Notes under the pieces: generated by a model
Database searches by the model: none
Told to the model about the DNA's origin: nothing
The model's input: the letters and a program-made list of their open reading frames with translations, nothing else
Assembly (NCBI RefSeq): GCF_900156055.1
Contig: NZ_FTMQ01000001.1
Span: forward strand, 868,001-932,000
DNA from: Rhizobium sp. RU33A
Lineage (GTDB): Bacteria; Pseudomonadota; Alphaproteobacteria; Rhizobiales; Rhizobiaceae
Reading direction: 5' to 3'
DNA: 64,000 bases
Part shown: piece after piece, positions 45,745 to 53,989 of the stretch
Numbering within the stretch: the stretch's first letter is position 1
Layout of the letters: every line of letters begins with the position of its first letter
Made by a program: the position numbers and the translations under genes

Positions 45745-47016
45745 GTGGCAAAGGGTGATTTTGCATTTCCAATGGCGCCGGAGCGGGCGCTGGCGCTCGG
45801 AGAAATCCATGCCAGACCCTATGCGCTGGTCAAATCCGGTCGGGTCATTTTTCAGCTCGCCTTCATGATGGATGGCGGCTCGGCGGTGCATCACGCGGCC
45901 ATTTCCGAACTGTCCCGCGCCCGCGGCGTCGCCCCGCCGGAGAAAAATGGACGCTATCATTCGCTCGCCTGGGGACAGGGGACGCTCCGTTGGGAGCGGC
46001 ATACCGAGTTTTCCACCTGGTTCTGGGACGGGCCGCTGCCGGAGAGCTTCGGTGGCGAAGTGCCGATCCATCCCTTCGGCGACGGCTTCATCGCCCCCGG
46101 TCCGCTGATTTCGGGGATCCGCCTCGAACTTCGCCCTGATGGTCCCGAAATCGCCGATGCCCATGCCGCCTTCGATCCGGCAAGCCTTTGCTATAGCGAG
46201 TTGAAGAACGGCCAGGCGGCTGTGCTCACCGACTTTCGCCAGGACGGTCATGGCCTCACCCAGATCCTCGTCATTGACAGAGGCATGACGGAGGCTGGTC
46301 GCGGCGCCGTGGTCCAGCGCCTGCTCGACATCGAAACCTATCGCACCACGGCCATGCTGGGCCTGCCGCTTGCCCAGACGCTGTCACCGGAGATTCGCCG
46401 GATCGAGGACGGCCTGACCGCTGTCACCCAGCGGATGAAGGCGCATGCCCGCGACGAATCCGACGAGATGCTGGCCGAACTCACGCGCCTGGCCGCCGAG
46501 CTTGAAGCCAATGCTGCCTTGAGCCTTTATCGCTTCGGCGCAAGCCGCGCCTATGACGGCATCGTGCGCGAGCGTATCAAGACCCTGGATGAGACCCAGG
46601 TGCCTGGCCACGAAACGCTGGGCTCCTTTCTCGAACGGCGCCTGGCGCCCGCCATGCGCACATGCCAGTCCGTCGAGGAACGTCAGGCCAACCTCTCGCG
46701 GAAACTTTCGCGTGCGACAGCCCTCGTCCGGTCCTGGATCGACGTCGAGCTGGAGCGCCAGAACTCCGACCTGTTGACCGCCATGAACAGCCGCGCCGAA
46801 ATGCAGCTGCGCCTGCAGCAGACCGTCGAAGGCCTGTCGGTCGCCGCCATCTCCTATTATGTCGTCGGTCTTGTGGGTTATGCCGCCAAGGCCATCCCGC
46901 ACGACCTCCTGCCTTTCGACACGGCCATCATCACCGGCATTTCGGTGCCGCTCTCCGTGCTTGGCGTCTGGTGGGTTGTTCGACGGATCCGTAGGAGCCA
47001 CGAACGGCAGGGCTGA
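45745..47016 (+). CDS. DUF3422 family membrane protein
   Basis: A 423-residue protein of the DUF3422 family, common in proteobacteria and uncharacterised. Typical segments are ALALGEIHARPYALVKSGR near the start, ERHTEFSTWFWDGP, TDFRQDGHGLTQILVIDRGM, the RLLDIETYRTTAMLGLPLAQ helix and a long coiled-coil region through about residue 360. It ends with two membrane helices (LSVAAISYYVVGLVGYA, AIITGISVPLSVLGVWWVV) and a basic tail, so most of it lies in the cytoplasm. It starts with GTG at 45745, divergent from the lut regulator. Confidence 0.85.
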   Translation: MAKGDFAFPMAPERALALGEIHARPYALVKSGRVIFQLAFMMDGGSAVHHAAISELSRARGVAPPEKNGRYHSLAWGQGTLRWERHTEFSTWFWDGPLPESFGGEVPIHPFGDGFIAPGPLISGIRLELRPDGPEIADAHAAFDPASLCYSELKNGQAAVLTDFRQDGHGLTQILVIDRGMTEAGRGAVVQRLLDIETYRTTAMLGLPLAQTLSPEIRRIEDGLTAVTQRMKAHARDESDEMLAELTRLAAELEANAALSLYRFGASRAYDGIVRERIKTLDETQVPGHETLGSFLERRLAPAMRTCQSVEERQANLSRKLSRATALVRSWIDVELERQNSDLLTAMNSRAEMQLRLQQTVEGLSVAAISYYVVGLVGYAAKAIPHDLLPFDTAIITGISVPLSVLGVWWVVRRIRRSHERQG

Positions 47017-47352
47017 TCAGCGCTCGGCCGCTTCGGCGATGATGTCGGCGATCCACTCGTTGAGGCTCTTGTCTTCGGCGCGCGCCGCAATCACCGCCGC
47101 CTCGTGCAGCTTTGGATCGAGCCGCAGATTGAACTTGCCGGAAAATTGCCGGTAGGGTTCGACGCCTTTGTCCGCGCATATGTCCAAAAACACGGCAAGC
47201 GAGATTTCGCCTTCGTTGCGAAGTGCGTCGATGCTCTCACCGTAGAAGTCGGCGCCGCCGTTGAGGCCAAGGAACTCGCCACGCAGCAGGCCGAGATCCG
47301 GATCGAGCGACACAACTGCCTTGTGGCCATCGATTTCGATCACATTGTTCAT
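47017..47352 (-). CDS. hicB: HicB family antitoxin
   Basis: A 111-residue HicB-type antitoxin. The N-terminal partly degraded RNase H-like fold (HKAVVSLDPDLGLLRGEFLG, GADFYGESIDALRNEGEISL) precedes a ribbon-helix-helix-like C-terminus with FNLRLDPKLHEAAVIAARAE and SLNEWIADIIAEAAER. It neutralises HicA and probably represses the hicAB promoter. Its ATG at 47352 overlaps the hicA stop (ATGA). It lies between the convergent DUF3422 gene and hicA. Confidence 0.88.
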   Translation of the reverse strand: MNNVIEIDGHKAVVSLDPDLGLLRGEFLGLNGGADFYGESIDALRNEGEISLAVFLDICADKGVEPYRQFSGKFNLRLDPKLHEAAVIAARAEDKSLNEWIADIIAEAAER

Positions 47353-47603
47353 GGCGTCACTCCATTCTCTTCCAGCCATTTGCGGATGCTGGCCACCGCG
47401 CCTTTGTCCGTCTCCGGTGTTGGATGCGGCCGGTGAAAGACCCTGACTTGACCGAAGAGGAAAACACCGACGCGCGATCCCTCGCGTTCGCTCACCTCCG
47501 CGCCGAGCGCGACAAACAGCGCTTCGATCTCCTGCCAGCGGATCGTGCCGCTGACCGGTCGGGCGAATATCTGCTCCAGAGTTGCCAGATGCTTCTTCTT
47601 CAT
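47349..47603 (-). CDS. hicA: HicA family toxin, GSR variant
   Basis: An 84-residue HicA-type mRNA interferase toxin with a double-stranded RNA-binding-like fold: MKKKHLATLEQIFARPVSG, EIEALFVALGAEVSEREGSR and VFHRPHPTPETDKGAVASIR. In classical HicA the residue after GS is the catalytic histidine; here it is arginine (EGSRVGVF), while the later FHRPHP histidines remain. I recall this GSR pattern as a subgroup, so activity may be retained or differ. The ATG at 47603 is chosen over an upstream TTG; there is no ribosome binding site, and a promoter -10 lies seven bases upstream, suggesting a leaderless transcript. Confidence 0.82.
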   Translation of the reverse strand: MKKKHLATLEQIFARPVSGTIRWQEIEALFVALGAEVSEREGSRVGVFLFGQVRVFHRPHPTPETDKGAVASIRKWLEENGVTP

Positions 47604-47609
47604 CCATGT

Positions 47610-47637
47610 ATGATACCACAATACAGTACTGCATCAA
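47610..47637 (-). promoter_or_regulatory. Candidate hicAB promoter
   Basis: On the minus strand TTGATG (47632-47637) and TATCAT (47610-47615) are 16 bases apart. The -10 box is part of the odd palindrome GTATGATAC (47608-47616), a possible HicB site. The expected transcription start coincides with the hicA ATG. Confidence 0.45.
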
Positions 47638-47735
47638 GATTGACTATGGCACGCTCCGTCGTCGCTTCTCTTTTCTCCTTGCCGAGCCCTGCCGTCCGTT
47701 CGATATAAGGCACGCGGAAATGGGTAACAGGCAGA

Positions 47736-49151
47736 ATGGCGAAGCAGACCAAGGCGAAACTCGACAAGAAGGGGCTGTCAGGCCTTGGGCTCGAGAAATT
47801 GGTCGATATTCTCCTGGAGGAATCCGCTGCCAACAAGGCGCTAAAGGCACGGCTGCAGACGGCGCTCGCCGGGGAAACCGGGCCGGATGAGATGGCGCGC
47901 CTGATCGACAAGCGCCTCGACGCGATCGACCAGGCGACGACGCGCATCAACAAGGCACGCGCCCGCGATCTCGCCGGTGAATTCGCAGCCCTGGCCCGCA
48001 ACATTCTGTCGGAACTCGGGTCAGCCGATCCCCAGGCCGCAGCCGAGCGTATTGTTCGTTTCCTCGGCCTGCGCTTCCCCGTTTCCGCCCGGCTCGCCAC
48101 CGACAATGCCCGTCTCTGGAAGGTCTTCGAAGATACGGAATTGGCCACGCTCGAGCTGATCAAGACCGTTGGTGCCGAGGAGCAGGTCCTGCTGGTGCCG
48201 CATCTGGAACGCTTGCGGTTGCGGGATCGCTACGGCGAGCATACGGGTTTTCTTCGCGCGCTGACCGGCGTGGTCTCAGGCCCGGCCGCGAAGGCATGGC
48301 GCAAGGTCCTGGCTGACGTGCTGCCCTCCGAACCCTTGAAGCTCGGCGCGCTCGACCTTCTCCAGTCGCTCGCTTTGCACCAGGGCGATATTGACCACTT
48401 CCTGAAGCTCGAACGTCAGAAGCCCGACAACCGCCGCGACACGCTGGCCGTCGCCGACATGCTGCATCAGGCCGGCCGGTTCGAAGATGCGCTGGAATGG
48501 GTGCGCGAGCGCCCGCGCGGCGTGCGCCTCATCCCGGTCAATGGCGTGCTCGCCTCCGTCGGTCCGGACTATGGCGCCCATGAACGCCGCCTGCTGGAAG
48601 CCGAAATCCTGGATAAGCTGAAGCGCCGCGAAGACGCGCAGGAACTGCGCTGGCGCGAATTCGGCGAAACCCTCGATCCAGCCGTCCTCAAGCTCTACCT
48701 GTCGAAGCTCGACGATTTCGCCGAATTCGACGAACTCGACCGGGCCTTGGCTTTGGCGAAGGAGCACGAGGACATCTATCTCGGCCTCGACTTCTTCCTG
48801 GCCTGGCCGCGCCTCGATCTGGCAGCAGCCCATGTGCTGCGTCATCAGCATGATTGGGAAGGTCGCCACTACGACGACCTCGCCCCCGCCGCCGAGGCGC
48901 TGTCTGCCAAAGAGCCGCTGGCCGCCGTGGTGCTCTACCGCGTCCTCGTCGAAGATATCCTGCGGCGCGGCATCGGCATGGCCTATCCCCATGCCGGCCG
49001 CTACGTCGGCGAACTCTCGCGCCTCATGCCGAACCTGTCCGAAGGTCACGGCCTCTCGACGCATGCCGCCTTCCTCGCGGAGCTAAGGCGCAATCATTCA
49101 AAGAAATATGGCTTCTGGAGCTCGGTACCCGGCGGGTTGTCAGCCGTTTGA
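47736..49151 (+). CDS. DUF6880 family protein
   Basis: A 471-residue, mainly helical, TPR-like protein matching DUF6880. Features are the lysine-rich opening MAKQTKAKLDKKGLSGLGLE, an early IDKRLDAIDQATTRINKARA region, ADMLHQAGRFEDALEWVRER (TPR-like), a LFxAWP-like FFLAWPRLDLAAAHVLRHQH segment, AAVVLYRVLVEDILRRGIGM, and the closing HSKKYGFWSSVPGG. No catalytic motif or signal peptide is seen. Function unknown; family members resemble SWIM-associated or helical repeat proteins. The C-terminus overlaps the convergent gene by 12 bases. Divergent from hicA. Confidence 0.8.
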   Translation: MAKQTKAKLDKKGLSGLGLEKLVDILLEESAANKALKARLQTALAGETGPDEMARLIDKRLDAIDQATTRINKARARDLAGEFAALARNILSELGSADPQAAAERIVRFLGLRFPVSARLATDNARLWKVFEDTELATLELIKTVGAEEQVLLVPHLERLRLRDRYGEHTGFLRALTGVVSGPAAKAWRKVLADVLPSEPLKLGALDLLQSLALHQGDIDHFLKLERQKPDNRRDTLAVADMLHQAGRFEDALEWVRERPRGVRLIPVNGVLASVGPDYGAHERRLLEAEILDKLKRREDAQELRWREFGETLDPAVLKLYLSKLDDFAEFDELDRALALAKEHEDIYLGLDFFLAWPRLDLAAAHVLRHQHDWEGRHYDDLAPAAEALSAKEPLAAVVLYRVLVEDILRRGIGMAYPHAGRYVGELSRLMPNLSEGHGLSTHAAFLAELRRNHSKKYGFWSSVPGGLSAV

Positions 49152-49691
49152 TATCAGCCACACGTCCGATTTCCCGTGGTCGGCGGCCGTATAGGCGGCG
49201 ATCAATGCCAGCAGATCGTCATGGGACAGATTGAGCCCGGCGCTCGTGATGCAAAGACCGTCGGCGCCCAGCGCGGCATTTGCACCGCGCGTCACTCTGG
49301 CGATCCGGCTGAGGCCGAGCTGGTTTTCCACCTCGGGTGAAACCTGCAAAACCACGACGCATTGGCCGCGATGCGTCCACGTGAAGACATCCTCGATTGC
49401 GCGCCACGGAATTGTGCCTGATGCGAGCCGGATGTCGTGGATGCCCTCTGGAGACATCCGCAACACCGTCCCGCGAAGGGAAATCACGCGCCAGAGGATG
49501 CCGATCATCAGGAGACCGAAGAAGAGGACCGGCAAATAGGCCATGACAGCGCGACCGTCCTGTGACGGGCCGAGCTTTTGGGCGGTAACAAGCCCGATCA
49601 CAACAAAGGCAAGGCATCCGAGCACGGTTAATGCCGTCTGGCCGTAAGCCTGACGGAAGCTGTAGGTGGCGGAGGTGTCGATGTGGGACAT
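49140..49691 (-). CDS. STM3941-like membrane protein (PH-like domain)
   Basis: A 183-residue protein with two N-terminal membrane helices (TALTVLGCLAFVVIGLVTA and VMAYLPVLFFGLLMIGILWR) followed by a compact domain: RGTVLRMSPEGIHDIRLASG, IPWRAIEDVFTWTHRGQCVV and VSPEVENQLGLSRIARVT. This layout fits the STM3941 family, a PH-like fold facing the cytoplasm. Start choice is uncertain: 49691 is used, 49703 is possible. Function unknown. It overlaps DUF6880 tail to tail and lies between it and the LysR gene. Confidence 0.7.
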   Translation of the reverse strand: MSHIDTSATYSFRQAYGQTALTVLGCLAFVVIGLVTAQKLGPSQDGRAVMAYLPVLFFGLLMIGILWRVISLRGTVLRMSPEGIHDIRLASGTIPWRAIEDVFTWTHRGQCVVVLQVSPEVENQLGLSRIARVTRGANAALGADGLCITSAGLNLSHDDLLALIAAYTAADHGKSDVWLISNG

Positions 49692-49731
49692 GGGATGTCT
49701 CATGAGAAAGGAAGCCCAGAGCGCAGGTCGC

Positions 49732-50628
49732 TCAACGCTCCCAATAGGGCACCGGCCCATACAACTCCGCCAGATAGTCAATGAACAGCCGTACTTTCGC
49801 GGGCAAAAACTGGCGGCTCGGATAGACGGCCGACAGCGCCACGTTGCGCGAGCTTTCATACTGCGGCAGCACCTGCACCAGCGTGCCGCTCTTCAGTTCC
49901 GCGCCGACATCCCAGGTGGAGCGCAGCGCGATCCCGAGACCCGCGATCACGGCTTCGCGGAGCACCTCGCTGGAATTGGTGATCAGCATGCCCTCGGGCC
50001 TGAGTGTCACCGGCCCGCTCGGACCTTCCAGCCGCCATGAATCGTGATTGTGTGCTGGCAGGCAGCGATGTTTTTTCAGGTCATCGAGGGTTTCAGGCGT
50101 CCCGTGTGCAGCAAGATAGCCTGGTGCCGCACACAGCACGCGGCGCACCGGTGCTAACCGGCGTGCGACGAGCGAGGAATCGTTCAGTTCCGCAATGCGG
50201 ATCGCGAGATCGAAGCCGCCGCCTACGATATCGGTGAAGTCATCCGACAGCACCAGATGGATGGCAAGGTCCGGATGCGCCTCCATGAAGGGCTTCAAGT
50301 GTGGCGCCACATGCATACGACCGAAGGAGGTCGATGCGGAGATCTTCAAGGTCCCGTTGACCTCCGATGAGCGTCCCGACGCGAAGGCTTCGGCCTCTTC
50401 CAGCCCGCCAAGCACGGTCAGGACCCGCTCGTAAAATCCCTGGCCGGCTTCCGTCAGCGAGATCTGCCGCGTCGTGCGTTGCAGGAGTCGCGTGCCGAGC
50501 TTGTCCTCCAGCCGCTTGATGCGCTTGGAGACAACAGCGGGCGAAAGGCCGAGATCGCGTGCCGCGGTCGACATGCTGCCGGCCGCAATAACGCGGACGA
50601 AGACTTCGAGATCACCGAGATTGGTCAT
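49732..50628 (-). CDS. LysR family regulator divergent from glcDEF
   Basis: A 298-residue LysR-type regulator. The DNA-binding part has LGDLEVFVRVIAAGSMSTAA, SPAVVSKRIKRLEDKLGTRL and LTEAGQGFYERV. The effector domain opens LKISASTSFGRMHVAPHLKP and closes with LPQYESSRNVALSAVYPSRQ then FIDYLAELY, typical of the DsdC/CrgA-like branch. It is divergent from glcD with a 137-base intergenic region, so it is the best candidate regulator of the glycolate operon, by position only. Confidence 0.88.
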   Translation of the reverse strand: MTNLGDLEVFVRVIAAGSMSTAARDLGLSPAVVSKRIKRLEDKLGTRLLQRTTRQISLTEAGQGFYERVLTVLGGLEEAEAFASGRSSEVNGTLKISASTSFGRMHVAPHLKPFMEAHPDLAIHLVLSDDFTDIVGGGFDLAIRIAELNDSSLVARRLAPVRRVLCAAPGYLAAHGTPETLDDLKKHRCLPAHNHDSWRLEGPSGPVTLRPEGMLITNSSEVLREAVIAGLGIALRSTWDVGAELKSGTLVQVLPQYESSRNVALSAVYPSRQFLPAKVRLFIDYLAELYGPVPYWER

Positions 50629-50765
50629 GAGTGTGCGCCACTGTTTCCGATTTGGTCATAAGTGCATAGCATTTGCTCCACGAAAGTCCTAGTGGTAAGA
50701 AAAATAGACCAGTTGAGCGGCGGGCGCTGTGCAGTTAGGATCTGGGCAAAGAGGGGAGACATTTC

Positions 50766-52199
50766 ATGAGCGAAGCCATCGCCTTTCTGCCGCCGAGGCC
50801 CGACGTCCTGTCGCGCCGCGCCGAGATCCTCGCCGATCTGAAGGAGTTGGTGCCACCGGGCCGCCTCGTCGAGGAGCGAAACGCACTCGTGCCCTTTGAA
50901 ACCGATGGCTTCATCGCCTATCGCCGCCGCCCGCTCGCGGTCGTCCTGCCCGAAACGACAGCCCAGGTGGCGGCCGTCATGAAATACTGCCATCGCTACG
51001 GCATCCCCGTCGTGCCCCGCGGCGCCGGCACCTCGCTCTCGGGCGGCGCGATCCCGCAGGAAGATGCCGTCGTGCTCGGCCTCTCCGCCATGACCCGCAT
51101 CATCGAGGTTGACTACGCCAATCGCTGCGCCACGGTCCAGGCCGGTGTCACCAATCTCGCGATATCAGATGCTGTCGGTGCAGACGGCTATTTCTACGCG
51201 CCTGATCCGAGCTCGCAGCTCGCCTGCACGATCGGTGGCAACATCGCCATGAACTCCGGCGGCGCCCACTGTCTCAAATACGGTGTCACCACCAACAACC
51301 TGCTCGGCGTGAAAATGGTGCTTGTCGATGGCACGATTATCGATCTCGGCGGCAAGCATCTGGACGCCGAGGGTTATGACCTGCTCGGCCTCGTCTGTGG
51401 CTCGGAGGGCCAGCTTGGAATCGTCACCGAAGCGACCGTCCGCCTGCTCGCCAAGCCGGAAGGTGCGCGCCCCGTGCTCTTCGGCTTTGGCAGCGCGGAA
51501 GCTGCCGGTTCCTGCGTCGCCGATGTCATCGGCGCCGGCATCATACCGGTCGCGATCGAATTCATGGACAAGCCCGCGATCGAGATCTGCGAGGCCTTCG
51601 CCAAGGCCGGATATCCGCTCGACGTGGAAGCGCTGCTGATAGTCGAAGTCGAGGGCTCCGAAGCCGAGATGGACGCGATGCTGGCCGCCATCGTCGAGAT
51701 CGCCAAGCGCCATGGCGTGAAGACCGTGCGCGAGAGCCAGTCCGCCAACGAGGCCGCCCTCATCTGGAAAGGCCGCAAATCCGCCTTCGGCGCCACGGGC
51801 CGCATCGCCGACTATATCTGCATGGACGGCACCGTGCCACTCAGCCAGCTCGCTTACGTCTTGCGCAAGACCTCCGAGATCATCGACCGCTACGGGTTGC
51901 GCGTCGCCAATGTCTTCCACGCCGGCGACGGCAATATGCACCCGCTGATCCTCTACAACATCAACGACCCTGATGACGCAGCCAAGGCGGAAGCCGCCGG
52001 CATGGAAATCCTCAAGCTCTGCGTCGATGCGGGCGGTTGCCTGACCGGCGAACATGGCGTCGGCATCGAGAAGCGCGACCTGATGCTGCACCAGTTCACC
52101 CAGGTCGATCTTGATCAGCAGATGGCCGTGCGCTCCGCCTTCGATGCCGACTGGATCCTCAATCCGTCAAAGGTCTTTCCGCTGGAGGGACGGGGATGA
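50766..52199 (+). CDS. glcD: Glycolate oxidase FAD-binding subunit GlcD
   Basis: A 477-residue FAD-linked oxidase subunit of glycolate oxidase, which oxidises glycolate to glyoxylate. The PCMH FAD-binding domain shows VVPRGAGTSLSGGAIPQEDA and NIAMNSGGAHCLKYGVTTNN; the C-terminal cap has ANVFHAGDGNMHPLILYN and the terminal GCLTGEHGVGIEKRDLM with the conserved histidines. Length is standard. It is the first gene of glcD-glcE-membrane protein-glcF. AGGGGAGA precedes the ATG. Confidence 0.95.
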   Translation: MSEAIAFLPPRPDVLSRRAEILADLKELVPPGRLVEERNALVPFETDGFIAYRRRPLAVVLPETTAQVAAVMKYCHRYGIPVVPRGAGTSLSGGAIPQEDAVVLGLSAMTRIIEVDYANRCATVQAGVTNLAISDAVGADGYFYAPDPSSQLACTIGGNIAMNSGGAHCLKYGVTTNNLLGVKMVLVDGTIIDLGGKHLDAEGYDLLGLVCGSEGQLGIVTEATVRLLAKPEGARPVLFGFGSAEAAGSCVADVIGAGIIPVAIEFMDKPAIEICEAFAKAGYPLDVEALLIVEVEGSEAEMDAMLAAIVEIAKRHGVKTVRESQSANEAALIWKGRKSAFGATGRIADYICMDGTVPLSQLAYVLRKTSEIIDRYGLRVANVFHAGDGNMHPLILYNINDPDDAAKAEAAGMEILKLCVDAGGCLTGEHGVGIEKRDLMLHQFTQVDLDQQMAVRSAFDADWILNPSKVFPLEGRG

Positions 52200-52221
52200 T
52201 GGATCGTTTGCACCACAAGTT

Positions 52222-52334
52222 TGCCCCTCACCCTGAGCCTCTCCCCGCAGGCGGGGCGAGGGGACGGAGACATCGCCGCGCTTCTCCTTCTCCCCGCCTG
52301 CGGGGAGAAGGTGCCGGCAGGCGGATGAGGGGCA
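52222..52334. repeat. Palindromic intergenic element between glcD and glcE
   Basis: A 113-bp element with perfect 9-bp terminal inverted repeats, TGCCCCTCA (52222-52230) and TGAGGGGCA (52326-52334). It holds two inner palindromes: CCCCGCAGGCGGGG and CTCCCCGCCTGCGGGGAG. This is the layout of RIME/ABC-type elements common in Rhizobiales. It separates two genes of one operon, so it is probably transcribed and forms strong mRNA hairpins. Confidence 0.75.
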
Positions 52335-52356
52335 CTATGACCTTGAAAGCCACCCC

Positions 52357-53550
52357 ATGCTGACGCCCTCGACCGAAATCGAAGTCGCCGACCTCATCCG
52401 CGACCATGCCTCCCGCAAGGCCCCGCTCCACATCCGTGGTGGCGGCAGCCGTGCAGGCTTCGGCAATCCTGCAGCCGCAGACTCCACCCTGTCTTCCGCC
52501 GCCTTGTCTGGTATCGTCGAATACAATCCCGCTGAAATGGTCATCACGGCCCGCGCCGGCACGCCCGTTGCGGAGATCGAGGCGGCCCTTGCCGAAAACG
52601 GGCAAGCCATGGCCTTCGAACCCATGGATCATCGTGGCGCCATGGGCACCTCGGGCACGCCCACCATCGGCGGCCTCTTTGCCGTCAACAGCTCCGGTCC
52701 GCGTCGCTTCACGGCAGGTGCCGCACGCGACCACCTGCTCGGTGTCCGCTTCGTCAACGGGGCGGGCGAAGTGGTCAAGGCCGGTGGCAAGGTGATGAAG
52801 AATGTCACCGGCCTCGACCTCGTCAAGCTGCTCGCCGGCTCCCATGGCACGCTCGGCTTCCTCACCGAAGTCACCTTCAAGGTCCTGCCGGTTCCGAAGA
52901 CCGCGACGACGATCGTCCTGTCAGGTCTGGAAGACGAGCAGGCGATGAAGGCGCTCGCGGCGGCCCTGTCGCTCTCCGTCGAGGTCTCCGGTGCTGCCCA
53001 TCTGCCGGAAAGCGTGCGTGGCCGATTCATCGGCGGCAAACTGCCGGAAGGTGCGGCCACGGTCATGCGCCTGGAAGGCCTCGAAGCCTCGGTCGCCGTC
53101 CGTGCCGAAAAGCTGATGGCGGCCATATCAGGCATGGGCCCGGTCAGTCGTCTCGACGCTGACGAGACGAAAGCGCTCTGGGCCGAAATTCGAGATGTCA
53201 CACCCTATGCCGATGGCACGGCCCGTCCGCTCTGGCGCCTGTCCATGGCTCCTTCGCAAGCCTGGAAGCTGGTCGCGGGCCTCAGGCTCCGGGCCGGTAT
53301 CGACGCCTATTACGACTGGCAGGGCGGTCTCGTCTGGATGCGTATGGAGGCCGACCCCGAGGCAGAGGTCTTGCGCCATGGCATCCGCACCCTTGGCGGC
53401 GGCCATGCGACGCTGCTCCGGGCAGCACCTCAGGTCCGCGCCGAAGTGGCCAGCTTCGAGCCGCAGACACCTGCGGTTGCCTTGCTTTCGGGCCGGGTCA
53501 GGGCAAAACTCGATCCTCACGGGATTTTCAATCCCGGTCTGATGGCATGA
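52357..53550 (+). CDS. glcE: Glycolate oxidase subunit GlcE
   Basis: A 397-residue FAD-binding subunit of glycolate oxidase, related to GlcD but lacking its full C-terminal cap. Features are RDHASRKAPLHIRGGGSRAG, ITARAGTPVAEIEAALAENG, GTSGTPTIGGLFAVNSSGPR and KVMKNVTGLDLVKLLAGSHG; the end LDPHGIFNPGLMA is typical. It assembles with GlcD and GlcF at the membrane. Separated from glcD by 157 bases occupied by a palindromic element, and followed 12 bases later by a small membrane-protein gene. Confidence 0.94.
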   Translation: MLTPSTEIEVADLIRDHASRKAPLHIRGGGSRAGFGNPAAADSTLSSAALSGIVEYNPAEMVITARAGTPVAEIEAALAENGQAMAFEPMDHRGAMGTSGTPTIGGLFAVNSSGPRRFTAGAARDHLLGVRFVNGAGEVVKAGGKVMKNVTGLDLVKLLAGSHGTLGFLTEVTFKVLPVPKTATTIVLSGLEDEQAMKALAAALSLSVEVSGAAHLPESVRGRFIGGKLPEGAATVMRLEGLEASVAVRAEKLMAAISGMGPVSRLDADETKALWAEIRDVTPYADGTARPLWRLSMAPSQAWKLVAGLRLRAGIDAYYDWQGGLVWMRMEADPEAEVLRHGIRTLGGGHATLLRAAPQVRAEVASFEPQTPAVALLSGRVRAKLDPHGIFNPGLMA

Positions 53551-53562
53551 AGGAGTTTTGTG

Positions 53563-53940
53563 ATGGCTGATCCGAATTACCAGCCGCCCGTTTCATCCGG
53601 CGACGGCTGGTTCTCGCCTGGCCGCATGAATGTGCAGGTGGTCTACTGTCTCTATCTCGTCAGCTTCGTCGTCGGCCTCACCGGCATCGTCGGGCTGATC
53701 ATGGCCTATATGAACCGCGGCAAGGGCGAGCCTTGGGTCGACACCCATTATGCCTATGCCATCAGGACGTTCTGGATCGGGCTGCTCTATGCGCTGATAT
53801 CAAGCATCCTCATGCTTGTTGCCATAGGCGTCATCCTGATCTTCGGCGTCGCCATCTGGATCGTCGTCCGCTGCGTCATCGGCCTGCAGAAGGCCTCGGC
53901 CGGCGAACCGATCGCAAATCCCACCAGCTGGTGGATCTGA
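53563..53940 (+). CDS. Small membrane protein (DUF4870/Tic20-like) inside the glc operon
   Basis: A 125-residue protein with three hydrophobic helices: VVYCLYLVSFVVGLTGIVGL, FWIGLLYALISSILMLVAIG and VILIFGVAIWIVVRCVIGLQ, following a short soluble N-terminus. The layout resembles DUF4870-like (Tic20-type) proteins of unknown role. AAGGAG lies 8 bases before the ATG (a GTG is one codon earlier). It is positioned between glcE and glcF, so it is probably co-expressed with glycolate oxidase. A membrane anchor or assembly role for the complex is speculation. Confidence 0.75.
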   Translation: MADPNYQPPVSSGDGWFSPGRMNVQVVYCLYLVSFVVGLTGIVGLIMAYMNRGKGEPWVDTHYAYAIRTFWIGLLYALISSILMLVAIGVILIFGVAIWIVVRCVIGLQKASAGEPIANPTSWWI

Positions 53941-53989
53941 AAACGAATGAAGGGAGCGGCCCGGCCGGCCGCGCTTTGGGAGGATCAGC

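Noticed and set aside
52222..52334. CRISPR-like repeat array
   Set aside because: Only palindromes with terminal inverted repeats; no regularly spaced direct repeats with unique spacers occur here or elsewhere in the window.
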